DNA of 64,000 bases from Adiantum capillus-veneris (GCA_014529385.2 CM043971.1:27444769-27508768), one strand, 5' to 3'; numbered from the stretch's first letter, positions 11,991 to 23,337 are shown. The notes: generated from the sequence alone by a model not told the origin. Numbers and translations: made by a program.

Positions 11991-12078
11991 AAGAGGGGAA
12001 GGGAACATGAGAGTGAGGAGAGGGAAGGAGCATACCTGGCTCTCCTTCCTCTCCTCCTGTGTGTGTGTGTGTGTGGAG

Positions 12079-12127
<49 letters not shown>

Positions 12128-12130
12128 CGT
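11634..12130. repeat. CT/GT/GA microsatellite cluster in CACTA
   Basis: Repeated 'CTCTCTCAATGTGTGCG...TTTTTGTTTATGCATG' units followed by (CT)n, (GT)n and (GA)n tracts. Long open frames here are artefacts of dinucleotide repeats. The same block is at 29,560-30,005 and 59,880-60,200. Confidence 0.9.
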
Positions 12131-12204
12131 TACCTGCTTCTTGCTTGAGGGCGCCGAAAAACTCAAATCTGAGATCTGAGTTTTTGGGTGCTCTCTGTTA
12201 TTTT

Positions 12205-12337
12205 TTTTAGCCAAGCCGGCGTCGCTATGAGCATCGCAAATTTACTTGTAAATTTGCGACGCTCATAGCGACGCCGGGAAAAAAAAAATTGAGCGTCACT
12301 GTACGAGCGTCGCTAATATGAATAGTCTTTTGTAGTG
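12205..12337. repeat. CACTA right subterminal hairpin and terminal inverted repeat
   Basis: A 62-bp near-perfect palindrome (12,216-12,277, 30-bp arms, 2-nt loop, one mismatch) is built from two GCGTCGCTATGAGC units. It is followed by two further GCGTC motifs and the terminus TTTTGTAGTG. Confidence 0.88.
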
Positions 12338-12340
12338 ATA

Positions 12341-12407
12341 TAGAGGGGACCTGGGTACCATATTTAGAGAAGCCATATATTGAGTAGATTCACATATAAG
12401 CTCAACA
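12341..12407 (-). repeat. 3' LTR of element B, part next to internal region
   Basis: Continues the LTR interrupted at 4,079 and ends CTCAACA. Next to it, from 12,408, is the complement of a purine tract (CCCCCACTC). Confidence 0.88.
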
Positions 12408-14796
12408 CCCCCACTCAAATAAGGGTCCCTAATCCCTAACTGTGGATGAAAAAAACCCTTGGGGGATCAAGGGAAAAACCCACAGCTCTATATACACCCA
12501 CCATTATATTATAAAAATCATTGAATATACAAATGTTGATGAGGAGCTACATCACTCCTTTTAGAATGAATTACATTACTCATATCCTATCAAATACAAT
12601 AATGAATACAAAGGTTAAATAAAGAGGTGTAAAGGCTATCGATTAGCTCGTAATCAAAAGTGTCTCCGTCAATCTGTTATGTAGCTTGTCATCACTATCG
12701 TATCACCAAACATATCTTCATGTTGTCATCAATATGGCATCACCAAACATGTCTTCATAAATCTTTTATTGTCACCAAGTTTGTCTTCATGAAATCAATT
12801 TTTTTATGAATCCTACATAGATCATAGATTCAAAAAACATAGTCATGAAAATTATTAGCCTCGTTAGTGAAATAATTACGTTCACAATGCCATAAAAGAT
12901 GGTTCGTGACGCCACTCTTTTGACGACATATATACGCACAACAACATATGTGGACATAAAGTATGAACATAAAAAGTACAAGATGCATGATACGTGATGC
13001 AAATGATATATGTACATACTACATAAAACAACATTTATCAACGTAGTGATATCAATGAGTATCATCAAAGTATTAACAAAATATCATCATCGTATCAATA
13101 AAAATGAATAAATCATCATGGTATCAACGAAAAGCATCATTGTATCAACGAAACAACATCATGGTATCACCGAGAATAACCATGGTATCAATGAAACATC
13201 ATGATGGTATCAACAAAAATCACCATGGAATCAACGAAATATCATCATGGTATCACCGAGAATAACCATGGTATCAACATCATGGTATCACCGAGAATAA
13301 CCATGGTATCAAGGAAACATCATCATAGTATCAACGAAAATCGCCATGCAATCAACGAAATATCATCATGGCATCACCGAGAATAACCATGGTATCAACG
13401 AAATATCATCATGGCAACACCGAGAATAACCATGGTATCAATGAAATATCAGCATGGCAACACTGAGAATAACAATGGTATCAATGAAATATCATCATGG
13501 TATCAACAAAAATCACCATGACCAAAGTACTAACAAAACATCATCATGGTACCATCAAAATCACTATGGTATCAACAAGAAATTATCAATAAAACGACAT
13601 AAACTATATCTCTAGAAGAATAATTATACGAGAATCAATGAACGAGTATATCATATAACAAAAGATCATGTACCAATAGTAGCTCGATAGAATTTGGACG
13701 ATCATCAAAGGCTGAACTGAATCGGAATGATATGTAACTGGCTTCTGTAGCAAAGTTACATCAGTAACAAATATATGATTGATGAAGAAAACATATAATT
13801 AAGAAGTTTTCAATTATGAAAAAAAAATCAAAAGCAAAAAGTAAAATTTTGCTTTTCAAACATATTCGCAGTTCGAGTCGATAACCCAAAATCGGTGCAG
13901 AATTTATAGAAACTTTCTTCTGCAAAGTTATAGACCACATTGATTCCGATGGCTCAAGCGAATAGTTTCTCATCGATTCCGCTGCCTGCAGCGACAAGTT
14001 TTTCTGCAAAGTAGTAGACCACATCGATTCTGACCCCTCACGCGGGTAGTTTCTGCAAAATCGTTTTCAATTAGCAGAAAAATCAAAAACAAAAAGCGAA
14101 ACTTGCTTTTCAGGTATGTACGCAGTCCGCGAACGATAACTCAAAATCGGTGCAGAATTTGAAAAAACTGCCATCTGCAAAGTTGTAAACCACATCGATT
14201 ACGATTCCTTTTGCAGATAGATTCTGCAAATTCGTTTTCAATTAGCAGAAAAATCAAAACCATAAAACAAAACTTGCTTTTCGGAGATGCACGCAGTCCG
14301 CAAACGATAACTCAAAATTGATGCAGAATTTGAAAAAACTTCCTTCTCCAAAGTTGTAGACCACATCGATTCCAGTCCCTATGGCTGGTAGTTTCTGCAA
14401 AATTGTTTTCAATTAGCAGAGAAATCAAAAACAAATACGAAACTTCCTTTTCGGAGATGTACGCAGTCCGCGAACGATAACTCAAAATCGGTGCAGAATT
14501 TGAAAAAACTTTCTTCTGCAAAGTTGTAGACCACATCGATTTCGGTCTGTTTTGCAAGCAGTTTCTGCAAAATCGTTTTCAATTAGCAGAAAAATCAAAA
14601 CCAAAAAGTGAAACTTGCTTTTCAGGTATGTACGCAGTCCGCCAACGATCACTCAAAATCAGTGCAGAATTTGAAAAAACTTCCTTTTGCAAAGTTGTAG
14701 ACCACATCAATTCCAGTCCCACTAGCGAATAGTTTCTTCATAATCGGATTTGATTAGGAGAAAAAACAAAAACTAAAATGTATTGCTCTGATACCA
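12408..14796 (-). other. Internal region of element B, non-coding
   Basis: Minus-strand counterpart of A's interior. It holds 12,408-13,080 AT-rich sequence, 13,085-13,580 GATACCATG minisatellite, 13,590-13,790 spacer, and 13,850-14,740 the 170-bp tandem array (about six units). Then comes the primer-binding site (14,785-14,796, complement of TGGTATCAGAGC). No protein-coding signal. Confidence 0.85.
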
Positions 14797-14800
14797 TGTT

Positions 14801-14896
<96 letters not shown>

Positions 14897-15016
14897 ACTG
14901 AAATAGAACCCCAAAGTGTGTAGAATACACACATGAGATGATGTATATATAGAGGGGACCTGGGTGCCATATATAGAGAAGCCATATATTGAGTAGCTTC
15001 ACATATAAACTCAACA
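14797..15016 (-). repeat. 5' LTR of element B with (GA)n expansion
   Basis: 220 bp against 142 bp for A. The excess is a GA tract at about 14,800-14,895 occupying the LTR end next to the primer-binding site. Confidence 0.9.
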
Positions 15017-15021
15017 GCCAT

Positions 15022-16081
15022 GATGATATTTCATTTATACCATGGTTATTTTCAGTGTTTCCATGATGATATTTCGTTGATACCATGGTTATTCTCGGTG
15101 ATGCCATGATGATATTTTGTTGATTCCATGGTGATTTTCGTTGATACTATGATGATGTTTCGTTGATACCATGGTTATTCTCGGTGATACCATGATGTTG
15201 TTTTCGTTGATACCATGGTTATTCTCGGTGATGCCATGATGATATTTTGTTGATTCCATGGTGATTTTCGTTGATACCATGATGATGTTTCATTGATACC
15301 ATGGTTAGTCTCGGTGATACCATGATGTTGTTTCGTTGATACCATGACGATTTATTCATTTTTATTGATACAATGATGATATTTCGTTAATACTTTGACG
15401 ATACTCATTGATATCACTATGTTGATAAATGTTGTTTTATGTAGTATATACACATGTCATTTGCATCACGTATCATGCATCTTGTACTTTTTATGTTCAT
15501 ACTTTATGTCCACATATGTTATCAAAAGAGTGGCGTCGCGAACCATCTCTTATGGCATTGTGAACGCAATTATTTCACTAACGATGCTAATAATTCTCAT
15601 GACTATGTTTTTTGAGTCTATGATCTATGTAGGATTGATCAAAGAATTGATTTCATGAAGACAAACTTGGTCACAATAAAAGATTTATGAAGACATGTTT
15701 GGTGATGCCATTTTGATGACAACATGAAGATATGTTTGGCGATGCGATAGTGATGACAAGCTACACAGCAGATTCACGGAGACACTTCTGATTACGAGCT
15801 AATCGATAGCCTTTACACCTCTTTATTGAACCTTTGTATTCATTATTGTATTTGATAGAATAGGAGTAATGTAACTCCTCATAAAACATTCATTGTCAAA
15901 GGAGTGATGTAGCTCCTCATAACATATTCATTGTAAAAGGAGTGATGTAGCTCCTTATGAACATTTTTATATTCAATGATTTTTATAATATAACGGTGGG
16001 TGTATATAGAGCTGTGGGTTTTTCCCTTGATCCACCAAGGGTTTTTGTATCCACAGTTAGGGACCCTTATTTGAGCGGAGG
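15022..16081 (+). other. Distal internal region of element A, non-coding
   Basis: Minisatellite continuation to about 15,375, then AT-rich sequence. Short repeats carrying 'GGAGTGATGTAGCTCCT' occur about three times at 15,860-15,965. It ends in a purine-rich stretch (GAGCGGAGG) just before the LTR, the expected polypurine tract. Confidence 0.8.
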
Positions 16082-16223
16082 TGTTCAGCTTATATGTGAA
16101 GCTACTCAATATATGGCTTCTCTATATATGGGACTGAGGTCCCCTCTATATATACATCATCTCATGTGTGTATTCTACACACTTTGGGGTTCTATTTCTG
16201 TGCTCTCTATTTCTCTCTCAACA
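16082..16223 (+). repeat. 3' LTR of element A
   Basis: 142 bp, starts TGTTCAGC and ends CTCAACA, followed by the duplication TATTA. Confidence 0.9.
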
Positions 16224-17122
16224 TATTACATGTACCAGATCTTCAACGTAATCTTCTTTCAGTTGCTAGACTTGTTGGTCTTGGTCTGTTTGTTGGATTT
16301 GATCATACCAAATGCGGAATTGAGTAAGATGAATAGACTATAGCCACTGCTTCTCGAAATGGTAATTTGTTTGAACTCTCTCTCAATGATGCTGTAGCAA
16401 ATGGTGTCACTTCTCCGGGTGATCATAATTGAAAAGTATGGCATCACCGTTTTGTTCATGTTGATTTCTCAAAACTCCTTGATCTTCAACTTCGTGGTCT
16501 TGTTCATGGTATGGATCTTAAAGCCCATCCCCACATGGGAATTTGTGAGTTTTGTGCTCTTGGGAAACATGATTGTAAACCATTTCCTCTTTCAAATACA
16601 ACGCATTCACATGACATATTGGATTTTGCTCATTCCGATATATGTGGACCTCTACCTTCTTCGAGCTCACAATATGGCTACTTCAGTACTTTCATTGATG
16701 ATTTCTCACAGTATACGACTGTATTTTTACTTAGACAAAAATATGCGGCCTTATCTATTTTCAAACAATCCCACAAGGCTGCGGAATTTCAAACTGGTCA
16801 TCGCCTTAAGAAGCTTCATAGTGACAATGGAGGCGAATATGTTTCTCGAGAGTTTGTGAGTTACTGTGTTGACAATGGAATTCATCATGAATACTTTATT
16901 CCATATTCACCTCAACAGAACGGCATTGCTGAACAAAAGAATTGCACTATTCTCAATGTTGTAAGATGTATGTTGATTCATTCTGGTTTATCTCGTGTTT
17001 TCTGGGCTGAAGCTACTTTGACAATAGTATTTATTCAGAATCATCTTCCTACTACTACACCCTCGGGTAAGATACCCATCACAGCATGGACAGGTGACGT
17101 TCCTTTTGTATCTCGTTTTTGA
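16224..17122 (+). pseudogene. copia GAG-pre-integrase and integrase core (pseudogene)
   Basis: Continuation of pol from 2,562. The zinc-binding pre-integrase segment is recognisable (CEFCALGKH near 16,545). It is followed by the rve core: first Asp in HSDICGPLP, second Asp in LHSDNGGEY, and Glu in PQQNGIAEQKN, so all three catalytic positions are retained. The open frame from 16,511 runs 203 codons to 17,122; upstream of it frames are shifted. The protein would insert the cDNA into chromosomes. It is broken by frameshifts at both ends, beyond the insertion of element A. Confidence 0.88.
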
Positions 17123-19053
17123 ACCTTTGGATTTATTGCTTATACTCATATTCCCAAAGAAACATGAACAAATATTGATGCTCTTGGTCTTAAGGTTATT
17201 TTTATTGGATATTGTGACACTTCCAAAGGCTAAAAGTTCTATGACCCTTCCTCCAAGAAAGTAACTGTGAATGGTGATGCTACTTTTAACGAACAGCTTA
17301 TGGGAGGCACGTGGTCCATGAATGATTCTGATGATAGTAAATCATTGCTTCACGCTTTTTCATTTCTTTCAGATGATGAAACTCTTCCTATAAAGGAGCC
17401 TGCTTCTCCCAACCATCCATTCCGAATGTTTCCAGTGATGATATTGATATTTTTGTGGATCGGCCTATCGATTTTGAACATGGCTCAGGTCATGTTTGTG
17501 ATGATGATATTATTTATAATGCTTTCTCTACTTTTGAAGATCACGTTACTTGTGATGAAGCTATCTCTTCACCACAAAAGGATCAATGCCAAGAGGCTAT
17601 GGAAGCAGAGTACAATTCTTTTATCTCTAAGGTACATGGATACTAACTGAACTACCTTCTGGTCATATAGCTATTAAGTGTAAGTGGGTGTATAAGACAA
17701 AAGAAAAAGCAGATGGATCTTTTGACAAGTTCAAGGCACGTTTAGTTACAAAAGGCTACTCCCAAGTAGTTGGTGTTGATTATCAAGAGACCTTTTGACC
17801 AATTGCTCACATTACAAGTGTTTGAGTTTTATTGTTAGTTGCTGTTCAATTTTATTTAGAAGCTCATCAAATGGATGTGCAAAATGCTTTTCTTAATGGT
17901 GACTTGAAAGAGGAAATTTATATGGAACAACTAGAAGGTTTCGCGAGCCTGGTATACAAAATTTGATCTTTCTCTCACCTCTAAAGGATTCATCTCTTGC
18001 TCTTCAGACCCCAACTTATACATAAAATGCCAAGGTAGCCGTCTTGGGATTCTTGCTCTTTATGTGGATGATACCATCCTTGTTTCCAATAATTTGAGAT
18101 TTCTTTAGCAGGTAAAAAAGTTATTGTCTTTTGTGTTTGATATGGTGGATCTTGGAGAGATTCACTCTTGTTTTGGCATTCGGATCCAATGGAACCGTAC
18201 AAAAGGTATTTGATTCCTTCGACAGTCAAAGGTTATTGTAGATACTATTCAAAAATTTGGTATGGAATCTGCACATTCGAAAAACACACCTTGTCTTGCG
18301 AGCTCTACGAATAACACTTCTGACAATGGAGGTCAACTTGTCACAAATTAACCTTATGCTAACTTGATTGGATGTCTTTAGTTTGTTGGAATGAAACCTC
18401 CTCCTGATATTCTGTTTGTTGCTAATTATCTTGGACATCTTGCACGTCCTTCTCTTAAGCATTGGTCTGCACTATACGTAAAGCGTGTATTGGAATACTT
18501 GAAAGGCACTATAGATTCTGGTTTGTTCTATCGATGACAACTCACATCGTATTCTATGCAATCTCTTTCTCTTTTGAGTTACAAAAATGTAGACTAGTCA
18601 AGCTCACATTTATCTATGCGATCTACTAGTGGAAGTTTCTTCTTTATAAATGGTTGTCTTGTTTCTTAGTCCACCAAGAAACAACGCTATGTTGCAGTCT
18701 CTACGAGTGAGTCAGAATATGTTGCGGCATCACTTGCAGCTCGTGAGATAATCTGGCTTCGACAAATGCTTGTTGATATTGGTCCCTCTCCTCTTTCTAG
18801 CACACCCTTGCGGTGTGACAACTGGAGTGCTATTAGTCTTGCAAAAGACTATGTTCAACATAATAAGTCAAAGCACATTGTTGTCCATTATCATTATGTT
18901 AGGTATGAAGTACGCAATGGAACCATTATGGTTGAACACTGTCCAAGTGACCAAATGATTGTAGACATTCTTACAAAAGGCCTCAACGAGTCACATTTCA
19001 TCCTCTTGCGCTCGGAGCTTGGAGTTGCTTTGGCCTCACTCTTTCTAGATTAG
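17123..19053 (+). pseudogene. copia reverse transcriptase and RNase H (pseudogene)
   Basis: Copia RT motifs are scattered across frames: [14 protein letters not shown] (about 17,680), QMDVQNAFLNGDLKEEIYME (about 17,870-17,930), and the catalytic box ALYVDDTILVS (about 18,055). RNase H follows: STSESEYVAASLAAREIIWL (about 18,700-18,760) and the C-terminal HIVVHYHYVR...DILTKGL block in the open frame 18,766-19,053. Many stops and shifts lie between, so no full protein can be made. A partial second copy of the last part lies inverted at 34,248-34,470. Confidence 0.85.
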
Positions 19054-19280
19054 CTTCTTTGCTATTGTAATAGCTTTGTACATATGACATTTGTATTCCT
19101 ATATTATATATAGGACTGTGATCTCTAAGTCATTTGTATATTTGTACATAGATACACAATTCACTTTCATATCATCATTCACTGGTTCATATTTTCACAT
19201 TGTATAGGGGCTTGGGTTTTTCCCTTGAACTCCCCAAGGGTATTTTCATCCAAAGCTAAAGACCTTTGCTTCAGTGGGGG

Positions 19281-19423
19281 TGTTCGAGCTATATATGTCT
19301 CATTCTACTCAACTTGGTCTCACCTATATATTTATATATTTTCCTCAATATGAATCTGTCTTTGGGAGCATACATGGTGTGTCTCTTGTCTCTCCTCTCT
19401 CTCTTTCTCTCTACATCTCAACA
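19281..19423 (+). repeat. 3' LTR of outer copia
   Basis: 143 bp, starts TGTTCGAGC after the purine tract CAGTGGGGG (19,272-19,280) and ends CTCAACA. Followed by TTCAA, one mismatch from TTCAG at 396-400. Confidence 0.88.
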
Positions 19424-20965
19424 TTCAATAACCATGGAATGCAACTGTGCTTGCACCTCCTTTTTTGCACAAGGTTCTTCCACAATGACCCTAAACAAGT
19501 CAGCATCAATCTTGAGCATATCTTCCTCGCTTTCTTCCTCCTCTATATCTGTATAGCCTTCATCATAGGCCATTCCAATATCATACTTATAGCTGGTGGT
19601 GTCATCCTCATCCCTTGCCGCCATAGGATGGAAATTGATTTCCTTGGCCTTCAGATCTAGCACCACTTGTCTTCCTTTCTCTTTATCAGGCAAGGTAAAC
19701 ATCCTGCTTTCCCAATCTTGTTTGGCACCTATTGCCAACAACCACCACCTACCCAAGATGATAGGCTTTTCATTATCCCCATTTTTCATCACAAAGAAGT
19801 TGATCAGGCACTCTATGCCCATCACTTTTACTCTTACATCCTGGGCCACGCCTAAACACCTAGCTTTAGCATGGTTAGCCATCCTCATGGGCACATTCAA
19901 CTTGTCTACCGCCTTAACCCCTGTTTCCCTCATTGTAGCTTCTGTCATGACACAAATATGTGCTCCACCAAGACTGCATCCTGAACCTGCATCCTTTTCT
20001 CAATGAAAGTATCCACCAAAGGAAGAACATCCGTGGGGCTACTCACCCTGAATGTCATATTTTACACCGTCTACGCATTGTCCTTACCCCTTGGAAACTT
20101 GGTGCTAACTCTAGTTGACCACTGTGGCCTCAACGTTGGGTTCAATGCCAAAAACTATCCAAAAGTAATATTAGATCTTTGACTTCGACCATCACTCACT
20201 CTTTTGTCTTGGCCTAACTCTTTTGTTCCAACACTTCACAGCTTTTATCCACCCCAAGATGTTCACCCTAGGGACGTCACCGCCATCTGTTTGGGCTTGC
20301 TGCACTGGATTCTCAATTGCCTCCTCCCTCGAGCCATTAAATTGTGCTTGGCCTCTCCCTCTTCCAAACAATGGGTAGATACGACCTCTTTCCCTCAACG
20401 AATGAGGAAAATCTGGTACAGAATTCCCTTCTTCACCGCAATTATAGCACCTTCTAGGTACAGGCCTTGCCCTACCCCTTGCTCCTGTCCCCTATACATG
20501 AAACTCAACCGTAGCTCTTACATCTGCTCTGATAGATCCTGAACCGTACATATCCACTGCTACGGAATAGCTTGCTATGCCTGATCTATCTTTTTAAATT
20601 TTTTCTACTTTTTGACCTTGCAATTGCCACTGCCCCATTGTAGTTCTCTGGGCTTTCAAAGTATACTTTCTCTTGCACCTTCGGATGTAAGCATGCCATA
20701 AACTTATCCAATTTGAAGCACTCACCATTGGCTAGCTGCATAGCCATTGCTAACTCTGCCCAACATGCTTTGAAACGATCCAGAAACAAGAAAAATTTCT
20801 CATCTGCATCTTGCTTTAGAGCCTTTAGCCTCACATCCATCTCAGCTGGATATGCTTCTTTGCGAAAGTCATGTAAAAATCTTGCTAACACTCTTTTAGA
20901 TAAAATGGGAAAATTCCACATCTTTGGGACTGATTTCAATGCCTATGGATTCCTATTTCCCATTT
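19424..20965 (-). pseudogene. Ty3/gypsy gag and protease remnant
   Basis: Minus-strand order is gag (about 20,939-20,586), a basic linker with a partial Cys/Gly-rich region (20,470-20,192), then protease/linker (19,948-19,424). Gag shows the retrotrans_gag pattern: RVLARFLHDFRKEAYP, then FLDRFKACWAEL, then KFMACLHPKVQEKV. The protease part shows MANHAKARCLGVAQDVRVKV and PIILGRWWL, a variant of the gypsy 'PIILGRPFL' flap region. An acidic stretch (DIEEEESEEDM) follows. Stops separate the parts. Reverse transcriptase of the same element is at 1-400, across the copia insertion. Confidence 0.82.
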
Positions 20966-21154
20966 GATTTGGTAAAATTTCAATTATTTTGGGACTTGTC
21001 TTGAGGACTTGTGTTACATTAGACAAAGAGATATATTCTCAAGAAAATGGTGGTGTTGAGAAACACCTTTTTTTCTCATTTTGGTGTTAATTGATACTTT
21101 ATAAAACATACATAGACACGGATAGCAAGAAAAACAATATATGAAAATGAAATG
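20966..21154. other. AT-rich boundary, no gene
   Basis: Junction between the gypsy remnant and the DUF7869-type pseudogene. It contains a small hairpin (GGTGTTGAGAAACACC near 21,050). Nothing else is recognised. Confidence 0.4.
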
Positions 21155-23337
21155 CTAGTCAATTTCTCCTATTAAGCTAGCTTGTGCTTTCTCCACAACA
21201 TTGGATGGGATTTTAATTGCTTCTGCAAGTCTTCCACCCCTTGGAGTCCATGACCACACAATTGAATCAACACACTCCCAATGCTTTGGGTCAGCAAGAT
21301 TGCAGCACCAATTCTTTTTCCAACAATCCTCATATTGTTCTTGGATTGTGGGATTTTTTTCCGATGTTTTGGTGCCCAATATTGAATGAAAACTTTCTTG
21401 TAGTTAGGAGATGAGCTGTCTACATCAACATCTGACTCTGCAACTCCTAGCCATATCGGATATTCTGGATCTGCGGGTCTCACAAGAACAAAATCCCCTT
21501 TCCTTACATAAATTTGAGGCCTAAAATCTTCCTGTGGCCTTGCACTTTGAGGACCAACATAGTGATCATTCAATTCTTCATATCCTTGAAACTCATCTGT
21601 GTCTTCCTCTATCTGTTGCATTCTATGACTCCATGTAGTCTTTGGCCAAAATGATGTATATTCACCAAGTTGTTTATTGGCTGGTTGTTCAAGCTCACTA
21701 ATTATTTTTTGCCAATAAATAATAACTGGGTCCATGTATTTTGTAGAATCGTGCTCTTTTCCCTTTAGTAGAGTCCATTTTTTCCAAAATTCAAGATATG
21801 TCTTAATCCCTTGAATAACAAGTGGACTATCCCTCACATAGTCTGCTATAGGAACCACATATGGACAACCTACTGGCAATTTTGGTTTCCCTTGATCATC
21901 TTTTTTCCACAACTCAATTCTTGACTCCCTCGGCATCCAATCAGGTGATTTGGGGTGAATTTTGTACTCCATTATTGGGATTTCACCTTGCATAAAGAAA
22001 CAAAATTGAAGTGGCTTAGAGTGTCCAACAAGAGCATCTTGTCCATCACACATGTAACCTTTAACAAAGGATTTGAAGTCAGGAACTTGCGTCATCAAAA
22101 ATGGTGCTGGAGCTGAACTTTCACATTTTTGAAAATGTTCCATCAAATGTGGAAAAGTGTAGGTCATTCCTGTTCGTAATCTCTCTGAGAACCTGCTAAA
22201 CATTGCATCTATGTCCTCATGTGTATGACCCACCATTAAGAATCCCAAATGCACGGTTTTGAAAACACCTTTTGCTACTAGCAAGGATAAGTATGCAAAT
22301 AAATATCGATTCTTATTCTATCCTGCACAATTATCTAGCTGTAGGAGAAGATTCTCAGGCAATTTTTGAAACACGGGAGTGGACATGGTATCCACAACAC
22401 ATTGAGAGGAGGATGATTGCAAGTTAGAAATCTCTCCATTACATCCTTCAATAGCCAACGGTGGTGTTACTGCTGCTGATGCATTCCTCTCACGCTCTTT
22501 CATCATTCTGTTTTGGTGGTCTAAAGCTTTCCTTGAATTCAATGCATTGAACAATGTTACATTGCTGCGTGGCATACCATCATGACATAAATCTCCTAGC
22601 CCATGGTTTTCTGTTCTTTCCAAATTCTGTAAGCATAATGCAAGGGAACCAATTGTAGAATTCGGATCTAAAGGCCATAGACCATTCAATGAGAAATGAC
22701 CATACATACCATGCCCATATCCATGTGTTATCATACCTGTTAATGATACTTGCAACTGATATGCATTCGCATAGTCTTTTGAGTTCACTCGCAATCTAGG
22801 TATTGTTGCCTTTTTTTGGTCCATTTTATCATGTATAATGCATAAGTACTTATCCTTTTGCATTTGCGAGAACTTACGCCAACTGTAGTACACATTTCTA
22901 CAGCTTTGTTGTTGCATCATGTGAATTGTACGTTCATCCTTCAAACGTGAAATCAGCTCATCATCCTTTGTTGACTCTAGTTGAGACTTTATTCGACTAC
23001 ACACAACACATTTTGAGAACTCGCTTGTTTTTGACAAGGTCACATTAGCAAACTCTGTATTCCAAACCCTATTGAATGTAGTGCTAGACATTGGCTTGAG
23101 ACACATACTCTCGAGTGTTTTATTGACATCATGTAAGATGTCTATTTGCTTGTACGTGTTTGGTATTGCAAGCAAGGTTTCTGTGGTACCATCTTCCATA
23201 GTTCTACTCTTATGTGGCATTTCCTCTGAGTTATCATCTACAAAAGAGCGCATCAATGCCCTTCCCATTTCTGTATGGTCTCTTCCTTTTCTTATGACAC
23301 TGAAGCGGTCCGGGGCGGGCAACAAGAAGAGCAACCT
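21155..23337 (-). pseudogene. DUF7869-type transposase-like protein, one stop and one frameshift
   Basis: A long minus-strand coding region of about 725 codons. A Cys pair (KCVVCSRIK) precedes an IIHDKMDQKKATIPR block, then LQLDNCAG, then a GFLMVGHTHEDIDAMFSRFS block. These are signature blocks of DUF7869-type proteins, which are common in invertebrates and seed-free plants. The acidic residues (D in HDKMD, D in QLDN, E/D in HEDID) are spaced like an RNase H-fold transposase, which is my inference. The frame is continuous from 23,337 to 21,380 except for a single TAG at 22,318-22,320 right after LDNCAG. A second lesion lies at the T7 run 21,354-21,360 (A7 on the coding strand), after which the conserved WKKNWCCNLADPKHWEC is read in another frame, ending at 21,155. 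There is no ATG at the 5' edge, so an upstream exon is missing or unrecognised. Confidence 0.72.

Larger units (their letters stand above)
4080..12337 (-). mobile_element. CACTA (En/Spm) transposon, copy 1, complete ends
   Basis: Left end CACTACAAGAGG and right end CTTTTGTAGTG form the CACTA terminal inverted repeats. They are flanked by the 3-bp duplication ATA (4,077-4,079 and 12,338-12,340), and removing the element restores an uninterrupted LTR. Length is 8,258 bp. Both ends carry subterminal arrays of GCGACG-type motifs. Two genes lie on the minus strand: a TNP2-like transposase (10,121 to 6,275) and a Transposase_24-like gene (6,002 to about 4,680). Both are damaged, so this copy is probably not autonomous. 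Confidence 0.93.
4001..15016 (-). mobile_element. Short-LTR non-coding retrotransposon B, inverted within A
   Basis: Same family as element A but on the minus strand. On that strand the order is 5' LTR (15,016-14,797), primer-binding site (14,796-14,785), tandem array, minisatellite, purine tract and 3' LTR (12,407-12,341 plus 4,079-4,001). The 3' LTR is split by a CACTA element. The perfect 5-bp duplication GCCAT lies at 3,996-4,000 and 15,017-15,021, inside A's minisatellite. Without the CACTA element it is about 2.76 kb. Its 5' LTR has grown to 220 bp through a (GA)n expansion. Confidence 0.9.
2563..16223 (+). mobile_element. Short-LTR non-coding retrotransposon A (TRIM/LARD-like)
   Basis: The element has identical-length LTRs of 142 bp at 2,563-2,704 and 16,082-16,223, a Met-tRNA primer-binding site at 2,705, a purine-rich tract before the 3' LTR, and a perfect 5-bp duplication TATTA at 2,558-2,562 and 16,224-16,228. 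Excluding the nested element B, the internal region is about 2.36 kb. It encodes no recognisable protein: it consists of a 170-bp tandem array, a GATACCATG minisatellite and unique-looking sequence. Mobilisation must have relied on proteins of a related copia. Further copies lie at 4,001-15,016 (inverted), 53,046-55,061 and 55,386-55,618 (inverted). Confidence 0.9.
401..19423 (+). mobile_element. Ty1/copia retrotransposon, outer copy, split by nested insertions
   Basis: The element has a 5' LTR (401-546), a primer-binding site, gag, protease, integrase, reverse transcriptase/RNase H and a 3' LTR (19,281-19,423) in copia order. The integrase lies before the RT, which defines copia. About 13.7 kb of its length (2,563-16,223) is a later insertion, and removing that leaves an element of roughly 5.4 kb, normal for copia. 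The LTRs are very short (143-146 bp). The flanking 5-bp duplication TTCAG/TTCAA has one mismatch. All coding parts carry stops and frameshifts, and the protease active-site Asp is replaced by Asn, so this copy is dead. It sits in a minus-strand gypsy element. Confidence 0.9.

Noticed and set aside
11684-12214. Overlapping open frames of 70-140 codons on both strands
   Set aside because: They are translations of CT, GT and GA repeats (Ser-Leu, Arg-Glu, Cys-Val alternation). The same holds at 14,738-15,107, 29,575-30,027, 33,723-34,049, 45,697-46,115 and 59,816-60,248.
13085-13580. Regularly spaced ~30-bp repeats, superficially CRISPR-like (also 53,690-54,250)
   Set aside because: Units are degenerate, abut without unique spacers, lie inside LTR elements and occur in a plant genome. 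This is a minisatellite.
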